Positions 8,292 to 17,549 of a DNA stretch of 64,000 nucleotides are shown here, in pieces (within the stretch, counting starts at the first letter, position 1; each line of letters starts with the position of its first letter). This DNA comes from Pedobacter sp. D749 (GTDB taxonomy: Bacteria > Bacteroidota > Bacteroidia > Sphingobacteriales > Sphingobacteriaceae), in assembly GCF_019317285.1 (NCBI RefSeq), contig NZ_CP079218.1, positions 2,108,001 to 2,172,000 on the forward strand, in the 5' to 3' direction. A program made the translations under genes and the position numbers. Under the pieces are notes generated by a model. The model made no database searches. It had not been told where the DNA came from and saw nothing but the letters and a program-made list of their open reading frames with translations.

Positions 8292-10228
8292 CCTCTCTTT
8301 CTCTTTTCAGCGCGCTCTACCATCCACAGGTAACCTGAATCTTCTGCTGGTTGTCCATGCTCTGGCGCAGCCTTCAGCATTGCGTCTGCAGTAATCTGCT
8401 CTTCTCCTATGGTTCGTCCATTCTCTACCCACATCTTATCAGGGAAGTTGGCATCGCCATTACCTTCTTTCTGGATCAAAATACCTACATCGGGCCATTG
8501 GCTGATAAAATCGTTAATGCCTTTGGTATAAGGACTCACTTTTACCGATGGATAGCCATACTCATATACCACACCGCGCAGCCACTTTACCCGGTTGCCA
8601 AAGGCAGAATTTTTCTCTTCCAGGCTGCTGCTGCCACTTATCATCACTTCGTAATCCGCTTCCGTAAGCACATCGTTAGGCACTCTAACCGGCCAGAAAG
8701 TTGGTACATACTGACCCATAATTTCTACATAGCCACTTAAGCAGCTGGAAGTATCCGTTTGCCAGGGCACGGCCATCCATTTGGTAATATCGCCGGCAGC
8801 AGAGCCGTCCAAAGGACCTCCCGGTGCCAGCGCGATTTTAGAATTAAGCACTGGTCCGAAGGTAAGCGGATCATCCAACCTGCGTTTGATGCGAAACGGT
8901 GCCGAATACAGGATGGGTTGCCGCATTGGCCAGGTATATTCGCATCCCGGGTGAAAAGGCCCGCCAATGGTTTCATCAAGCGTGGTGCGATCCAGCTGAC
9001 TGGCCTGTTCGGCAGGAGAAAGGTCTTCATAATGAACAGTTCCAGACTTGTCGTTCAACGTAAAGTTGCCGTTTGCCCACTGTTGAAGATATTCATATTG
9101 AAAAGGCATTACAGCCATGAAATTACGCGGATCTGTATCGCTGCTTTTAAAACTTTGCAGTCCATCGCCATAAATCGGCGGGAAAAGCTCTGCCTGCATG
9201 GTTGCGTAATCAGGATTACGGAATTGGCGGAAAATGGCTTGCCGTAGTTCAAAGTATTGATCAGATGCATCAGAAAGCTTCGCTACCATTTCAGGAGTGG
9301 AAAGATTCCCTGGGCTACCCCAGCCATACTGCTTAAAAATACCCGCATTCACCCACCCGTTGAGTGGCATGCGTTGCAGCATCGGATAGATGTTCGCCCA
9401 GAACTCCGGCGTTTCCGGTAACACAGACTGTCCCATTTCGCTGGCCGTTTGTGCCAGCAGGTCGTATCCGGTTACAAATGCCTGTATCCCTGGCGAATAA
9501 TCTGGTGGAGCAGTGAGTACCCATGCACCGGTCGCCTCGAGCACTTCTCCTGTATTCAGTTTAATTTTTGCATCAACCGGACCGTCAGAGGTATCATCAT
9601 GCCAGGTATTGTTATTGGCAAAAGTAGTTGCCATCTTACCATCGTATGATGCAGATAGGCCACGCCCACCAAGGAAAAGCAAACTACCATTTTGGTCTGT
9701 ACGCAGTTCGCCCAGGTAAACCGGCGTATCCGTACCATGCGGAGAATAAAATGTGCCTTTATCGAAAGCGAATTCGGAATCATTGCCACCAGAATTGGTA
9801 TTGATGCCGGAAATCGCCACTACACCGCCATCAATCACCAGCCTCGGGCGGTGGGAATCGGCGACGTTAATATTGCGTAACTTGCTTTCTACCGGCGGAT
9901 ATTTCGGATAAACACCAGTGGCCTGTGGAATATCCAGTGCAAGATCGAAATCGTACCAGGCGGCTTTTTTGTTAGCCACGTGTACGGTCCAGGTGATATC
10001 GCCATCTTCCGCAGTAAGTTCCCGGATGATATTGCCTTGCTCATCGGCACCGAAAAGCCGGAAACGGGCCGCCTGCCGTTTAATACGCCCCTGGCTATCC
10101 CTGAAATTGCCAGGATCGGTTATTGGTTCGTTAATGAGATCAGGCAGGAGAAAATATTCATCCGGACTATTGCCTACCCGGGCAACACCGATGGCCGGGT
10201 GAATGATTACTTGTTTAATGTCAGACAT
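8288..10228 (-). CDS. lodA: LodA/GoxA-like quinoprotein amino-acid oxidase
   Basis: A 646-residue member of the LodA-like CTQ-dependent oxidases. These oxidise an amino acid (epsilon-amino of lysine in LodA, glycine in GoxA) and release ammonia and H2O2. The N-terminus is diagnostic: IHPAIGVARVGNSPDEYF at residues 9-26. The cofactor is made from a Cys and a Trp. The best candidates are Cys496 (TSSCLSG) and Trp549 (VKWLRG), which are spaced about as in LodA. There is no signal peptide, as in the family, where export is nonclassical. It is flanked upstream by a BBE-type oxidase gene (173-bp gap) and overlaps the maturation gene downstream. Known: the H2O2 made by LodA is antibacterial. Inference: a peroxide-producing antagonism or nitrogen-scavenging locus. 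Confidence 0.85.
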   Translation of the reverse strand: MSDIKQVIIHPAIGVARVGNSPDEYFLLPDLINEPITDPGNFRDSQGRIKRQAARFRLFGADEQGNIIRELTAEDGDITWTVHVANKKAAWYDFDLALDIPQATGVYPKYPPVESKLRNINVADSHRPRLVIDGGVVAISGINTNSGGNDSEFAFDKGTFYSPHGTDTPVYLGELRTDQNGSLLFLGGRGLSASYDGKMATTFANNNTWHDDTSDGPVDAKIKLNTGEVLEATGAWVLTAPPDYSPGIQAFVTGYDLLAQTASEMGQSVLPETPEFWANIYPMLQRMPLNGWVNAGIFKQYGWGSPGNLSTPEMVAKLSDASDQYFELRQAIFRQFRNPDYATMQAELFPPIYGDGLQSFKSSDTDPRNFMAVMPFQYEYLQQWANGNFTLNDKSGTVHYEDLSPAEQASQLDRTTLDETIGGPFHPGCEYTWPMRQPILYSAPFRIKRRLDDPLTFGPVLNSKIALAPGGPLDGSAAGDITKWMAVPWQTDTSSCLSGYVEIMGQYVPTFWPVRVPNDVLTEADYEVMISGSSSLEEKNSAFGNRVKWLRGVVYEYGYPSVKVSPYTKGINDFISQWPDVGILIQKEGNGDANFPDKMWVENGRTIGEEQITADAMLKAAPEHGQPAEDSGYLWMVERAEKRKRG

Positions 10229-10401
10229 GTTGTATAGTTTTTTGATTGTAAATGGATTTTATAGTGTATTTATAAAGGATCAATCAATCTGGTAGTTAGC
10301 AAGGAACAAAACATCGCCACGAAAGCGTTAATGTGCCTGAATTTTGTGACGGTTACCAAAAAATGCCTATTGTACCAGTTTTGTTGGGGAAATTTATTCC
10401 A

Positions 10402-12174
10402 TCAGATAATCGTTTTGCGGCTGCTGAACAAATTGTCAGGATCATTGCAATACGTTTCTTTTATTTCTTTAAGCTGGTCATAATTTTCCTGAAAATAAAC
10501 ACGGGTTGGAATGCTACTGTCTTTGAAACTGATGAAGGCTCCGTAAGTAGCAGGGATCTCATAATCCCGGCAAGCCTCCAGCCAATCCAAAGCCCGGTTT
10601 ACATAAGGTTGCACTTTCGGGTTTTCGCGACCGTCATTGTCCCACCAGGCCTGATATTGCACGGTATAAAAGCATTTTTTATAGGCAAATGAACTACCTT
10701 GCGGAAACTGATTTGCATTAAAATCATAATCCCGGTAATAGCTCCCCGTCATAGCGCCCAAAGTAAAGTAAGTATTCATGCCTTGATTTTCACCCTCGGT
10801 AACTAAAAGGTTTGATTCAAGACTTTCTATCAATTTAATTCTCCGCTCCGAAGCAATGTTTTCATCATCGGTAACCATGGCAAACCTTGAAGTGATTTTA
10901 TGTGGGGCAGGTTTGTCTATTTCAGGTGGAATAGCTTGAAAATGAGGAGGCAAACTATCGGTATCATATATACCTTCCAGCAGCGGATGTTTATCCTGCC
11001 CGGTATCCCATTTCACAATTCTGTCCCAGGCTGAGAATGTACTCCATTGTCGCCTGTTGTCATCAGGTATCGCCGTCAGTTTACCGGAGCCATTGGTTAC
11101 ATTATTGGATAATACGGCCTCAATACTGTCTTCAAAATTAACATTGTACTGTCCAAACTCACCCTCTGGAAACCAATTTTCTTCAATAATCTTTCTCAGG
11201 TTGGCTTCAAAATCTTGCTGATTCACGAAATTGTCTTTATTACCCATGAAATATCCATAGAAATAGCAATCATGTAAAGATTTATCCACTGGAGTGGTAT
11301 CCTGTACATCTTTAAATTTGGCAACTATTTTAAGGTTGGTACCCAGTAAGTCAGGATTTTTATTATAGCCTATAAGCGCTTCCCAACGTTTAAGTATATC
11401 AACAGCAGGAGGAATATCCTGACCAAATTTTTGCTGCCATGCAACGGTGAATTTAGTCGTAAAATCAGGCAAAGTGAAAGTTTTATAAATGAGTTCCGTA
11501 ACAATGCCGTAACTCATGCCACCACCACCGCGTAGTGCCCACAAAAGTTTGCGGTCTTCTTCGTTAAGATCTACAACTGGTTGGTCGCCATACTCCGGGA
11601 TAAGCTTATTATCTATGATTGTCCGGTATGAGCCATCGCCCAATACTAGGGTTACCCCGGCAAGGCTTTCGCATCCCATTCCCTTTTGACGCGTCCAGGG
11701 TCCCCATCCGCCACCAAATGTAAAACCAGCAATGCGTACAGAATAACATGTGCCATGGGGCAATCCCACATTCCTTGCATTCATCTGTTTAATCAGATCC
11801 ATAAACATAATGCCCGGCTGGATGGTTGAATAATTGAGTTCTGACTTAATATCAACCTTTGTCATTTTAGAAAGGTCTATTACAAGGCCATCGGTTGCCG
11901 AACATTCTCCTTCATGGTCATGGCCACCAGAACGGACGCTCAAGGGGCCAGTGTAATTGTATTTCCTGATACATTTAATTACTTCCGAGACCTGTTCTGT
12001 ATTGGTACAGAATACAATTGCCGTCGGACGGAATTGGAAATAGGTATTAAATATTTGTCTTTTGTCGTTGTACTCTTTATTTGTTAAAGGCGAATCAAAC
12101 AATATTTCAGGTATATTATCCTGTGGGAGATGTTTTTTTAATATCTCTACGATATGGAGCAGCGTTACTTTCAT
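10402..12174 (-). CDS. berberine-bridge-type FAD-linked oxidase
   Basis: A 590-residue flavin oxidase of the PCMH/BBE family, which oxidises sugars or small alcohols with O2 and makes H2O2. Residues 50-235 form the FAD domain. SGGHDHEG near 82 carries the histidine for covalent flavin attachment, and GTCYSVRIAGFTFGGG near 140 carries the second (Cys) attachment site, suggesting bicovalent FAD. The C-terminal BBE signature NDPDNLFSS is present near 578. No signal peptide is seen. It is the first of three co-oriented redox genes (this, lodA, lodB), so all three may be one transcript. Its inserted middle segment (about 240-430) makes it longer than typical BBE enzymes (about 500). Confidence 0.82.
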   Translation of the reverse strand: MKVTLLHIVEILKKHLPQDNIPEILFDSPLTNKEYNDKRQIFNTYFQFRPTAIVFCTNTEQVSEVIKCIRKYNYTGPLSVRSGGHDHEGECSATDGLVIDLSKMTKVDIKSELNYSTIQPGIMFMDLIKQMNARNVGLPHGTCYSVRIAGFTFGGGWGPWTRQKGMGCESLAGVTLVLGDGSYRTIIDNKLIPEYGDQPVVDLNEEDRKLLWALRGGGGMSYGIVTELIYKTFTLPDFTTKFTVAWQQKFGQDIPPAVDILKRWEALIGYNKNPDLLGTNLKIVAKFKDVQDTTPVDKSLHDCYFYGYFMGNKDNFVNQQDFEANLRKIIEENWFPEGEFGQYNVNFEDSIEAVLSNNVTNGSGKLTAIPDDNRRQWSTFSAWDRIVKWDTGQDKHPLLEGIYDTDSLPPHFQAIPPEIDKPAPHKITSRFAMVTDDENIASERRIKLIESLESNLLVTEGENQGMNTYFTLGAMTGSYYRDYDFNANQFPQGSSFAYKKCFYTVQYQAWWDNDGRENPKVQPYVNRALDWLEACRDYEIPATYGAFISFKDSSIPTRVYFQENYDQLKEIKETYCNDPDNLFSSRKTII

Positions 12175-12592
12175 AAAATTTGGTTTAATGGTATTTAGTT
12201 ATAATGGTGTACGATGGGGGAGATACTGATTGCGAAGTATGATCAATCGTAATTCAATCTGAATTTATTAAAGCATTATTTACCCGGAGTTCTTTAATAA
12301 GAAGCTGGAAACGGATGCGAATGAAGGAAAAGTGGATCTTTCAGACAGGAAATTCCAGAAAAGCCCTGTTGGGCCTCCAAAACTAGTGAGAGCGTTTTTT
12401 TGAGCATGGTTTTAGATTTTGATGTTTAAAAATACTAATTTATAACATATAAAACTACAAAATATATATTTTAAATCATACGTTGACTAAAATTTTATAC
12501 CAGAGGCTACGAAAGCAGATTCATGTCTTAGCAAGGAATAGATTTTCCTTTCCTGGATTACCATTAAAATATATTGATGTAAAGGGAGGAAG

Positions 12593-12641
12593 ATGCATAA
12601 TTACCATCCGCTAATAAAAATGAGCGGCAGAAATTATGCAT
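12593..12641. other. long bipartite inverted repeat
   Basis: ATGCATAATT (12593-12602) pairs with AATTATGCAT (12632-12641), and an inner CCGCT (12608-12612) pairs with AGCGG (12623-12627). It lies in the roughly 600-bp intergenic stretch between the BBE oxidase start and the Tet(X)-like stop, which holds no gene that I can support. There is no T run, so it is not a standard terminator. Confidence 0.45.
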
Positions 12642-12790
12642 AATCTCATGGAAAGATGATTCGATAAGCCTCCTTATATCTTTCAGGGGTGGAGATTGGG
12701 AAGCCAATAATGAAAGTTGGGTGGCTTTTGACTTATATTATATTTTATATTGCCAACCTTTGGTGCCAATGCAATGTCTGGTGAAATCAG

Positions 12791-13960
12791 CTACCTTATG
12801 GCCCCAAAAAAACTGCACATCGTTGACAGGGCATTTGCATGGTGCATCATTTCCCCGTTTTTCAATGATTCCATCGCCATTTCTGAAGCTCTTTTCCGCA
12901 TCGCTGTTTCATACGATACAATGGCTTCGTGTATAGAAACATGATGGCTGCCTGTCAGGCTCTCACTCAATTCCAGGGCATCAAGCATCGCCATATTAAC
13001 GCCTTCTCCTGCAAACGGCGGCATTACATGGGCAGCATCGCCGATCATGGTAACATCAGGGAGGCTGTTCCAGGTTTGGTCTAAGGGCATGCAGTTGATT
13101 GGCCTCGGAATAAAAGGAGCCGCAGTATTTTCAAACAGTCCGTACCAAAGATCACTCCATCCGGTATATTCTTTCTTAAACCATTCCAACACCTCCAACC
13201 GGCTCGAAAAATCTAAACCGCTTCTTTTTGCCCAATCTTCTTCAGTTTTAAAACTTGCATAGAATCCGATTTCTCCATCTGCTTTCTGTCCCATTAGAAT
13301 ATTCTTTTCATTTCCGAAGGCCATTAATTTACCGCCACGGAGATGTCTGGTAATTTCGGGTACTTGTTGTTCAGCATTATCTATATTTCCCTCCAGCATC
13401 GTAATACCCGAATAAAACGCCTTAATGCCAGTAATGTAGGGCCTGATTTTTGAGTTGGCACCGTCTGCTCCAATCACCAGGTCAGCATACGCTTCCGATC
13501 CATTTTTAAAATGTAACAACCAGCCATCTTTTTGTTTTTCCATAAACAGGAATTGGCTGTCCCAAATTATATTTTCAGGATGCAATGAGTCCAGTAATAT
13601 CTTCCGTAAAGCACCTCTGTCTATTTCAGGACGGAAATGTTCATGCCCGAAATCTTCTTCTTTCATTCGTTCGAGGTCATGGTCGCTAAAAACCACTTCA
13701 CCGTTTTCATCGGTAATCGTTGTTTTGTCGGCTTCAGGCATATAATTGTTTTTAAATGCATCCAGCAATCCTGCTTTCCGTATGGCGGCCAGCCCCGAAT
13801 TTTCGTGCAGGTCGAGCGGAGCACCCTGTACCCGTGCACTTCGGTTAACATCCCTTTCATATACTTTAACATCAATGCCCATCTGTTGTAAAAGCCTTGC
13901 CAGCGTAAGTCCGCCCGGGCCACCGCCTATAATGGCCACCTGCTTGTTTTTTAGTAACAT
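12791..13960 (-). CDS. Tet(X)-like FAD monooxygenase
   Basis: A 389-residue class A flavin monooxygenase. Seen: the N-terminal FAD fold AIIGGGPGGLTLARLLQQMGIDVKVYERD (start near residue 9; long motif given only in part), PLDLHENSG near 52 as in Tet(X) enzymes, and the second FAD motif MIGDAAHVMPPFAGEGVN near 305. Length and motif order match Tet(X), which hydroxylates tetracyclines at C11a using NADPH and O2. Known: Tet(X) genes are widespread in Sphingobacteriaceae and Flavobacteria, but many relatives act on other substrates. Which is true here cannot be told without testing. An AraC-type regulator gene lies 22 bp upstream on the same strand, so the pair is probably one transcript. Confidence 0.82.
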   Translation of the reverse strand: MLLKNKQVAIIGGGPGGLTLARLLQQMGIDVKVYERDVNRSARVQGAPLDLHENSGLAAIRKAGLLDAFKNNYMPEADKTTITDENGEVVFSDHDLERMKEEDFGHEHFRPEIDRGALRKILLDSLHPENIIWDSQFLFMEKQKDGWLLHFKNGSEAYADLVIGADGANSKIRPYITGIKAFYSGITMLEGNIDNAEQQVPEITRHLRGGKLMAFGNEKNILMGQKADGEIGFYASFKTEEDWAKRSGLDFSSRLEVLEWFKKEYTGWSDLWYGLFENTAAPFIPRPINCMPLDQTWNSLPDVTMIGDAAHVMPPFAGEGVNMAMLDALELSESLTGSHHVSIHEAIVSYETAMRKRASEMAMESLKNGEMMHHANALSTMCSFFGAIR

Positions 13961-13982
13961 ATCTTTAAATTAGACTACAAAA

Positions 13983-14732
13983 TTACTTTTGGTCGTCAAC
14001 TAAAAATTGTAAAAAACGGTCGTTTTTATTTTTATACAACTCTTTGGGTGAAACCCCCGAAAGGCGTTTAACCTCTTTAATAAAATGAGACTGATCGGTA
14101 AAATTAAGTTGGGGATAAAGCGTTCCGGCTTTGATATGGGAGAGGGAAGCCTGAAAACGAAGGATTTTGCAATAAGCTTTCAACGGAAGTCCGAACTGTT
14201 GATTAAAATACCGGTTAATCTGGCGCGGGCTCCATAAAATCTTTTCACAGAGTTCAGCAACTGAAATCTCGCCGTCCTGCGCAAAAACCAGTTCAAACAA
14301 TTTACTTTTCCGTACATCCACGTCCGCAGGTAGAAGTGCAGTGATTTTCTTGGTCATCATATCACAAAAGGCATCAAAATGATCGAGGTCTTCTATTTTC
14401 AAACCCCAGAAATCATCTGGCATCAGCCTCCCGCTATTGATGATATCAGCCACCGGAAAGCCGAAAATATATTCTATGGCAAGTGGATTAAAACTAACTG
14501 AACAGAAATCCGATATTTCCTGATCCGGATATTTAGGTTGGGTTTCCAGCCCCAGTAATGCAACCTGTATTTTGTTGTTATTGGTTTTTGAACAAATCAG
14601 GTCAATTCTTCCATTGGGAGTAACTACAGCCTTGTGATCATTGGAAAAGTTCTGCAGGGAGGAAAAACAATAAACAAAATCTTTTATCGATTCCTCAGGT
14701 TGAACGAGTTTAAAATCCAATGTGCCTCCCAT
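13983..14732 (-). CDS. AraC-family transcriptional regulator
   Basis: About 249 residues when started at the ATG ending at 14732 (MGGTLDFKLVQPEES). An in-frame extension to 14813 would add 27 hydrophobic residues that do not fit the family. The N-terminal half resembles the DUF6597 ligand-sensing domain. The C-terminal half has the two AraC helix-turn-helix motifs: AELCEKILWSPRQINRYFNQ, then FTDQSHFIKEVKRLSGVSPKEL. It is co-directional with and just upstream of the Tet(X)-like gene, so it probably controls that gene or its own pair in response to a small molecule. The ligand is unknown. Confidence 0.8.
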   Translation of the reverse strand: MGGTLDFKLVQPEESIKDFVYCFSSLQNFSNDHKAVVTPNGRIDLICSKTNNNKIQVALLGLETQPKYPDQEISDFCSVSFNPLAIEYIFGFPVADIINSGRLMPDDFWGLKIEDLDHFDAFCDMMTKKITALLPADVDVRKSKLFELVFAQDGEISVAELCEKILWSPRQINRYFNQQFGLPLKAYCKILRFQASLSHIKAGTLYPQLNFTDQSHFIKEVKRLSGVSPKELYKNKNDRFLQFLVDDQK

Positions 14733-14873
14733 GGTTAAAAATATTTCTGGTAAAATTAAATGTATTATTTCACCCTGCAGTACCGGTAAAAATAATTTAA
14801 GCACAGATGTCAAAACCTGTGTAGATCGGTGGTTAAAAACCTTATGATCTTTACTCTTTTATTAACCCGGCTC

Positions 14874-15797
14874 TTAGGCAAGGTCCGAATTATTCTTATC
14901 CGGCAGGTGTTTTTGCTTTCTCATTAAAAGGTAATGCGCATTGAAAACAACAACCGATATGAAAATGATACTGTATGCCGCCATTTGTAATGGACTAATG
15001 GGCTCATGGAATACCAAAGCTGCTATCATAAATCCAATAATCGGATTAATATTAAGCAACATTCCCACTGTTGACGAGTTCAACCCCTTTAAGGCATACA
15101 AATTTAAAAACAGGGGAATCACTGTAAAGCCAACTGCTATCAATTCTATGAGCAACCAAAAAAGCTTTTCAGTAGGTACAGGCCCGCTGTAGGCAGGGTA
15201 AAAGGGCAGCAGCATAAGTGCGGAAAGCGAAATGTGAAAGGTGAGCAGAATGAACTTATCAAACCCAGTATTTTTACGCTGGCTTACCAGGTAAGCGGCG
15301 TAGCTAAACCCAATCACAATGCCGTAAACCATATCCATAATATTGGCATACGATAACATCAGGCAGCCAAATATACTTAAGCCAACGGCAGTCCATTGCA
15401 CTTTGTTAAGCTTTTCATGCAAAAGCCTGTAAGCGAGCAAAGTAGTAATAATAGGGCAAACCAGATAGGCAAGGGAGGTAGCCTTAATGCTTACATGATT
15501 GAGTACATAAATAAAGGAGAACCAGTTGATATTTAAGAAGATACTCCCGCCAATATTCAGCAAAAGCATATTCCGTCTCTCTTTGGAAGGTAAGGCCTTA
15601 ATATTGGAAAAAGTTTTAACTAATTCTGTACGTTTAAACAACGTGGTAATTAAGAGCATCAATATCGCGCAGCTAAAAATGCGGTAAAATAAAATATCTA
15701 CCGAAGAGTATGCACTTAAAGGTTTTAAAACTAAACTAAAAAAGCCCCATACTGCATAAGCGAATATAGCGGCCAGGTAATATTTTGCGGTTTTCAC
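14874..15797 (-). CDS. EamA/RarD-family drug-metabolite transporter
   Basis: A 307-residue inner-membrane protein with about ten hydrophobic segments. It has the two EamA repeats typical of drug/metabolite exporters: FAYAVWGFFSLVLKPL near residue 13 and GIVIGFSYAAYLVSQR near 165, each followed by the conserved late stretch (VSIKATSLAYLVCPIIT; LNSSTVGMLLNINPIIGF). Length matches RarD. The C-terminal tail is hydrophilic (KNNSDLA). It lies between the Tet(X)/AraC pair and the HxlR gene, all on the minus strand but with gaps of 60-80 bp, so co-transcription is possible. Substrate unknown. An opposite-strand frame within it is a shadow. Confidence 0.8.
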   Translation of the reverse strand: MKTAKYYLAAIFAYAVWGFFSLVLKPLSAYSSVDILFYRIFSCAILMLLITTLFKRTELVKTFSNIKALPSKERRNMLLLNIGGSIFLNINWFSFIYVLNHVSIKATSLAYLVCPIITTLLAYRLLHEKLNKVQWTAVGLSIFGCLMLSYANIMDMVYGIVIGFSYAAYLVSQRKNTGFDKFILLTFHISLSALMLLPFYPAYSGPVPTEKLFWLLIELIAVGFTVIPLFLNLYALKGLNSSTVGMLLNINPIIGFMIAALVFHEPISPLQMAAYSIIFISVVVFNAHYLLMRKQKHLPDKNNSDLA

Positions 15798-15876
15798 GGG
15801 TTGTTATGATCTTGATCTGACAAATATCATAAAATCCCGGGGCTTATTAAGCCATACTATTAAAAATACTAGAGAG

Positions 15877-16296
15877 TCAAGCCTCATCTTCTGCCAGGAG
15901 TCTATCCATTATATTGTTAAGGAATTTTGTTTTGTTCTTTTTTAGTGCTTTAAGAAAGGGGGAAGATTCATCAGTGTTGGCCAGGTGTTTTCCACCCCAA
16001 AGGGCTATTTCGATCACCGTGGGTATTAAGTCAATACCTTTTTTACTGAGTTGATAGAGCACTTTTACTTTGTTATCCGGATAGGGTAATTTGATAATTA
16101 TTCCATGATCCTCCAGTACCTGTAATCTATTTGCTAATATATTCGTCGCTATTTTTTCTTCCGACTTTGTAAAATCACCGTAAGTGCGGGTTTTATGGAG
16201 CATGAGGTCCCTGACAATCAATAGCGACCACCTGTCTCCGAAAATATCCAGCGATGAACTGATGGGGCAATCGGAGCGCTTTTCACTTGTTTTCAT
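15877..16296 (-). CDS. HxlR-family redox-sensing-type regulator
   Basis: A 139-residue winged-helix protein of the HxlR family. Seen: CPISSSLDIFGDRWSLLIVRDLM near residue 10 (motif given in part), the family core TYGDFTKSEEKIATNILANRL, then the wing LYQLSKKG. A single conserved cysteine sits before the first helix (SDCPIS), the residue that senses quinones or electrophiles in QorR/YodB-type members. It is divergent from the NAD(P)H-binding oxidoreductase gene at 16430, the classic HxlR/QorB arrangement, with three 20-bp dyad sites in the 133-bp gap. Inference: it represses itself and that gene until oxidised or alkylated. Its C-terminal 25 residues are lysine-rich. Confidence 0.85.
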   Translation of the reverse strand: MKTSEKRSDCPISSSLDIFGDRWSLLIVRDLMLHKTRTYGDFTKSEEKIATNILANRLQVLEDHGIIIKLPYPDNKVKVLYQLSKKGIDLIPTVIEIALWGGKHLANTDESSPFLKALKKNKTKFLNNIMDRLLAEDEA

Positions 16297-16313
16297 GTTT
16301 CTTTTTATTATTT

Positions 16314-16333
16314 TACTTTTATATTGAAAGTAA
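16314..16333. promoter_or_regulatory. putative HxlR operator O1
   Basis: TACTTTTATATTGAAAGTAA is a dyad with TACTTT and AAAGTA arms. It is the first of three related 20-bp sites with centres 33-34 bp apart, in the gap between the divergent HxlR and QorB-like genes, and lies close to the HxlR start. Confidence 0.6.
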
Positions 16334-16346
16334 TTATTTAATTTTT

Positions 16347-16366
16347 TACTTGCAATTTAAAAGTAT
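16347..16366. promoter_or_regulatory. putative HxlR operator O2
   Basis: TACTTGCAATTTAAAAGTAT is the second site in the series, with TACTT and AAGTA arms. It starts 33 bp after O1, so both sites face the same side of the helix. Confidence 0.6.
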
Positions 16367-16380
16367 TATTTCTTTTTTTG

Positions 16381-16400
16381 TACTTGCAAATCAAAAGCAA
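16381..16400. promoter_or_regulatory. putative HxlR operator O3
   Basis: TACTTGCAAATCAAAAGCAA is the third site, with the left half identical to O2 and a weaker right half. It starts 34 bp after O2 and ends 29 bp before the QorB-like ATG. Confidence 0.55.
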
Positions 16401-16429
16401 AATTAATCATTTAAAACAATAAAAAGAAA

Positions 16430-17326
16430 ATGACAGATTATTCAACAACACCAGGGGGTGAAAAAGTATTGGTAACCGGCGTTACCGGTTCAATCGGAAA
16501 AGCTACGGTTGAACAATTATTGAAAAAAGGAATTCCTGCAAGCCAAATTATCGGGCTTTCCCGCAAAAAAGAACAGATAGAAGATCTGGCAGCTAAAGGT
16601 GTCGAAGTGCGTTTTGGCGATTATTCCGATTATAATTCGTTATTACGTGCATTTGAAGGCATTGATAAAGTAATGCTCACTAGTGCGGTCGCTTTCACAG
16701 ACCGGTCTACCCAACATTTCAATGCAATCACCGCCGCACGCCAGGCTGGTGTTAAACATGTGGTATATATGGCCATCATGCGTAAGGAAGGTTCAGGACG
16801 TATCATGCCTGAGGTTACGGAGTCAGACCTTTTTACAGAACAGGTACTTAAATCTTCGGGAATCGATTACACCATCGTGTACCACCCGCCCTTTATGGAT
16901 GTTTTATCGCTTTACTTTGATCCTAATCCTTACGAAAATGGAATAAAAGTTCCTGCAAATAACGGAAAGATGGCTCCGGCTACAAGAGATGAACTGGCAG
17001 AAGCCCATGCCGTCATACTTTCTACGCCGGGGCACGCAAATAAAACCTACTCCTTGGGTGGCAGCCATCTTGTTTCGTTTGCCGGCATTGCAAAAATCCT
17101 TGGGGAAATAAAAGGGCAGGCTGTTCCTTTTACCACCATTACAACAGCTCAATATATTGATGGAATAATGGCAAACGGGGTTCCGCGTCATGTTGCCGAA
17201 TTTATAACGGGTTGGGTAACCGCGATTGATGAAGGTGAATTTGAATATCAATCAGGCGATCTGGAACACTTATTGGGTAGAAAGACAAAAACTTACCAGG
17301 CGTACCTGGAATCAAAGTTGGCTTAG
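16430..17326 (+). CDS. QorB/NmrA-like NAD(P)-binding oxidoreductase
   Basis: A 298-residue Rossmann-fold protein of the atypical SDR (NmrA/QorB) class. The nucleotide-binding motif VTGVTGSIGKATVEQLLKKG is at residues 14-33. FGDYSDYNSL near 64 and VKHVVYMAI near 103 follow the NmrA pattern, and the C-terminal YLESKLA tail is typical. Known: QorB relatives reduce quinones with NADPH and are governed by HxlR regulators. The divergent HxlR gene and triple operator support that. The ATG follows an A-rich leader with AAAAAGAAA, normal for this phylum. Reductase activity itself is inferred from family and context. Confidence 0.8.
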   Translation: MTDYSTTPGGEKVLVTGVTGSIGKATVEQLLKKGIPASQIIGLSRKKEQIEDLAAKGVEVRFGDYSDYNSLLRAFEGIDKVMLTSAVAFTDRSTQHFNAITAARQAGVKHVVYMAIMRKEGSGRIMPEVTESDLFTEQVLKSSGIDYTIVYHPPFMDVLSLYFDPNPYENGIKVPANNGKMAPATRDELAEAHAVILSTPGHANKTYSLGGSHLVSFAGIAKILGEIKGQAVPFTTITTAQYIDGIMANGVPRHVAEFITGWVTAIDEGEFEYQSGDLEHLLGRKTKTYQAYLESKLA

Positions 17327-17549
17327 TACAGGGTCCGGTTACCATAAATGAAATGGTGGGCAATTTACCGTGGAGCCCAGTAATTTTATCAGCGTATAAA
17401 AGGCAAAACTAAGTGTTTTGGGTAGGAAGGGGGCTAAAGTAGACGGCTTTATCAGCCCAATCTTATTTATAGTAGCTAACAGAAAATGAAAAGCACAGGA
17501 ATTAGCTGTCTGCTTTTTGAAATAGTTAGGCAGGTGTTACCAAAAATAA

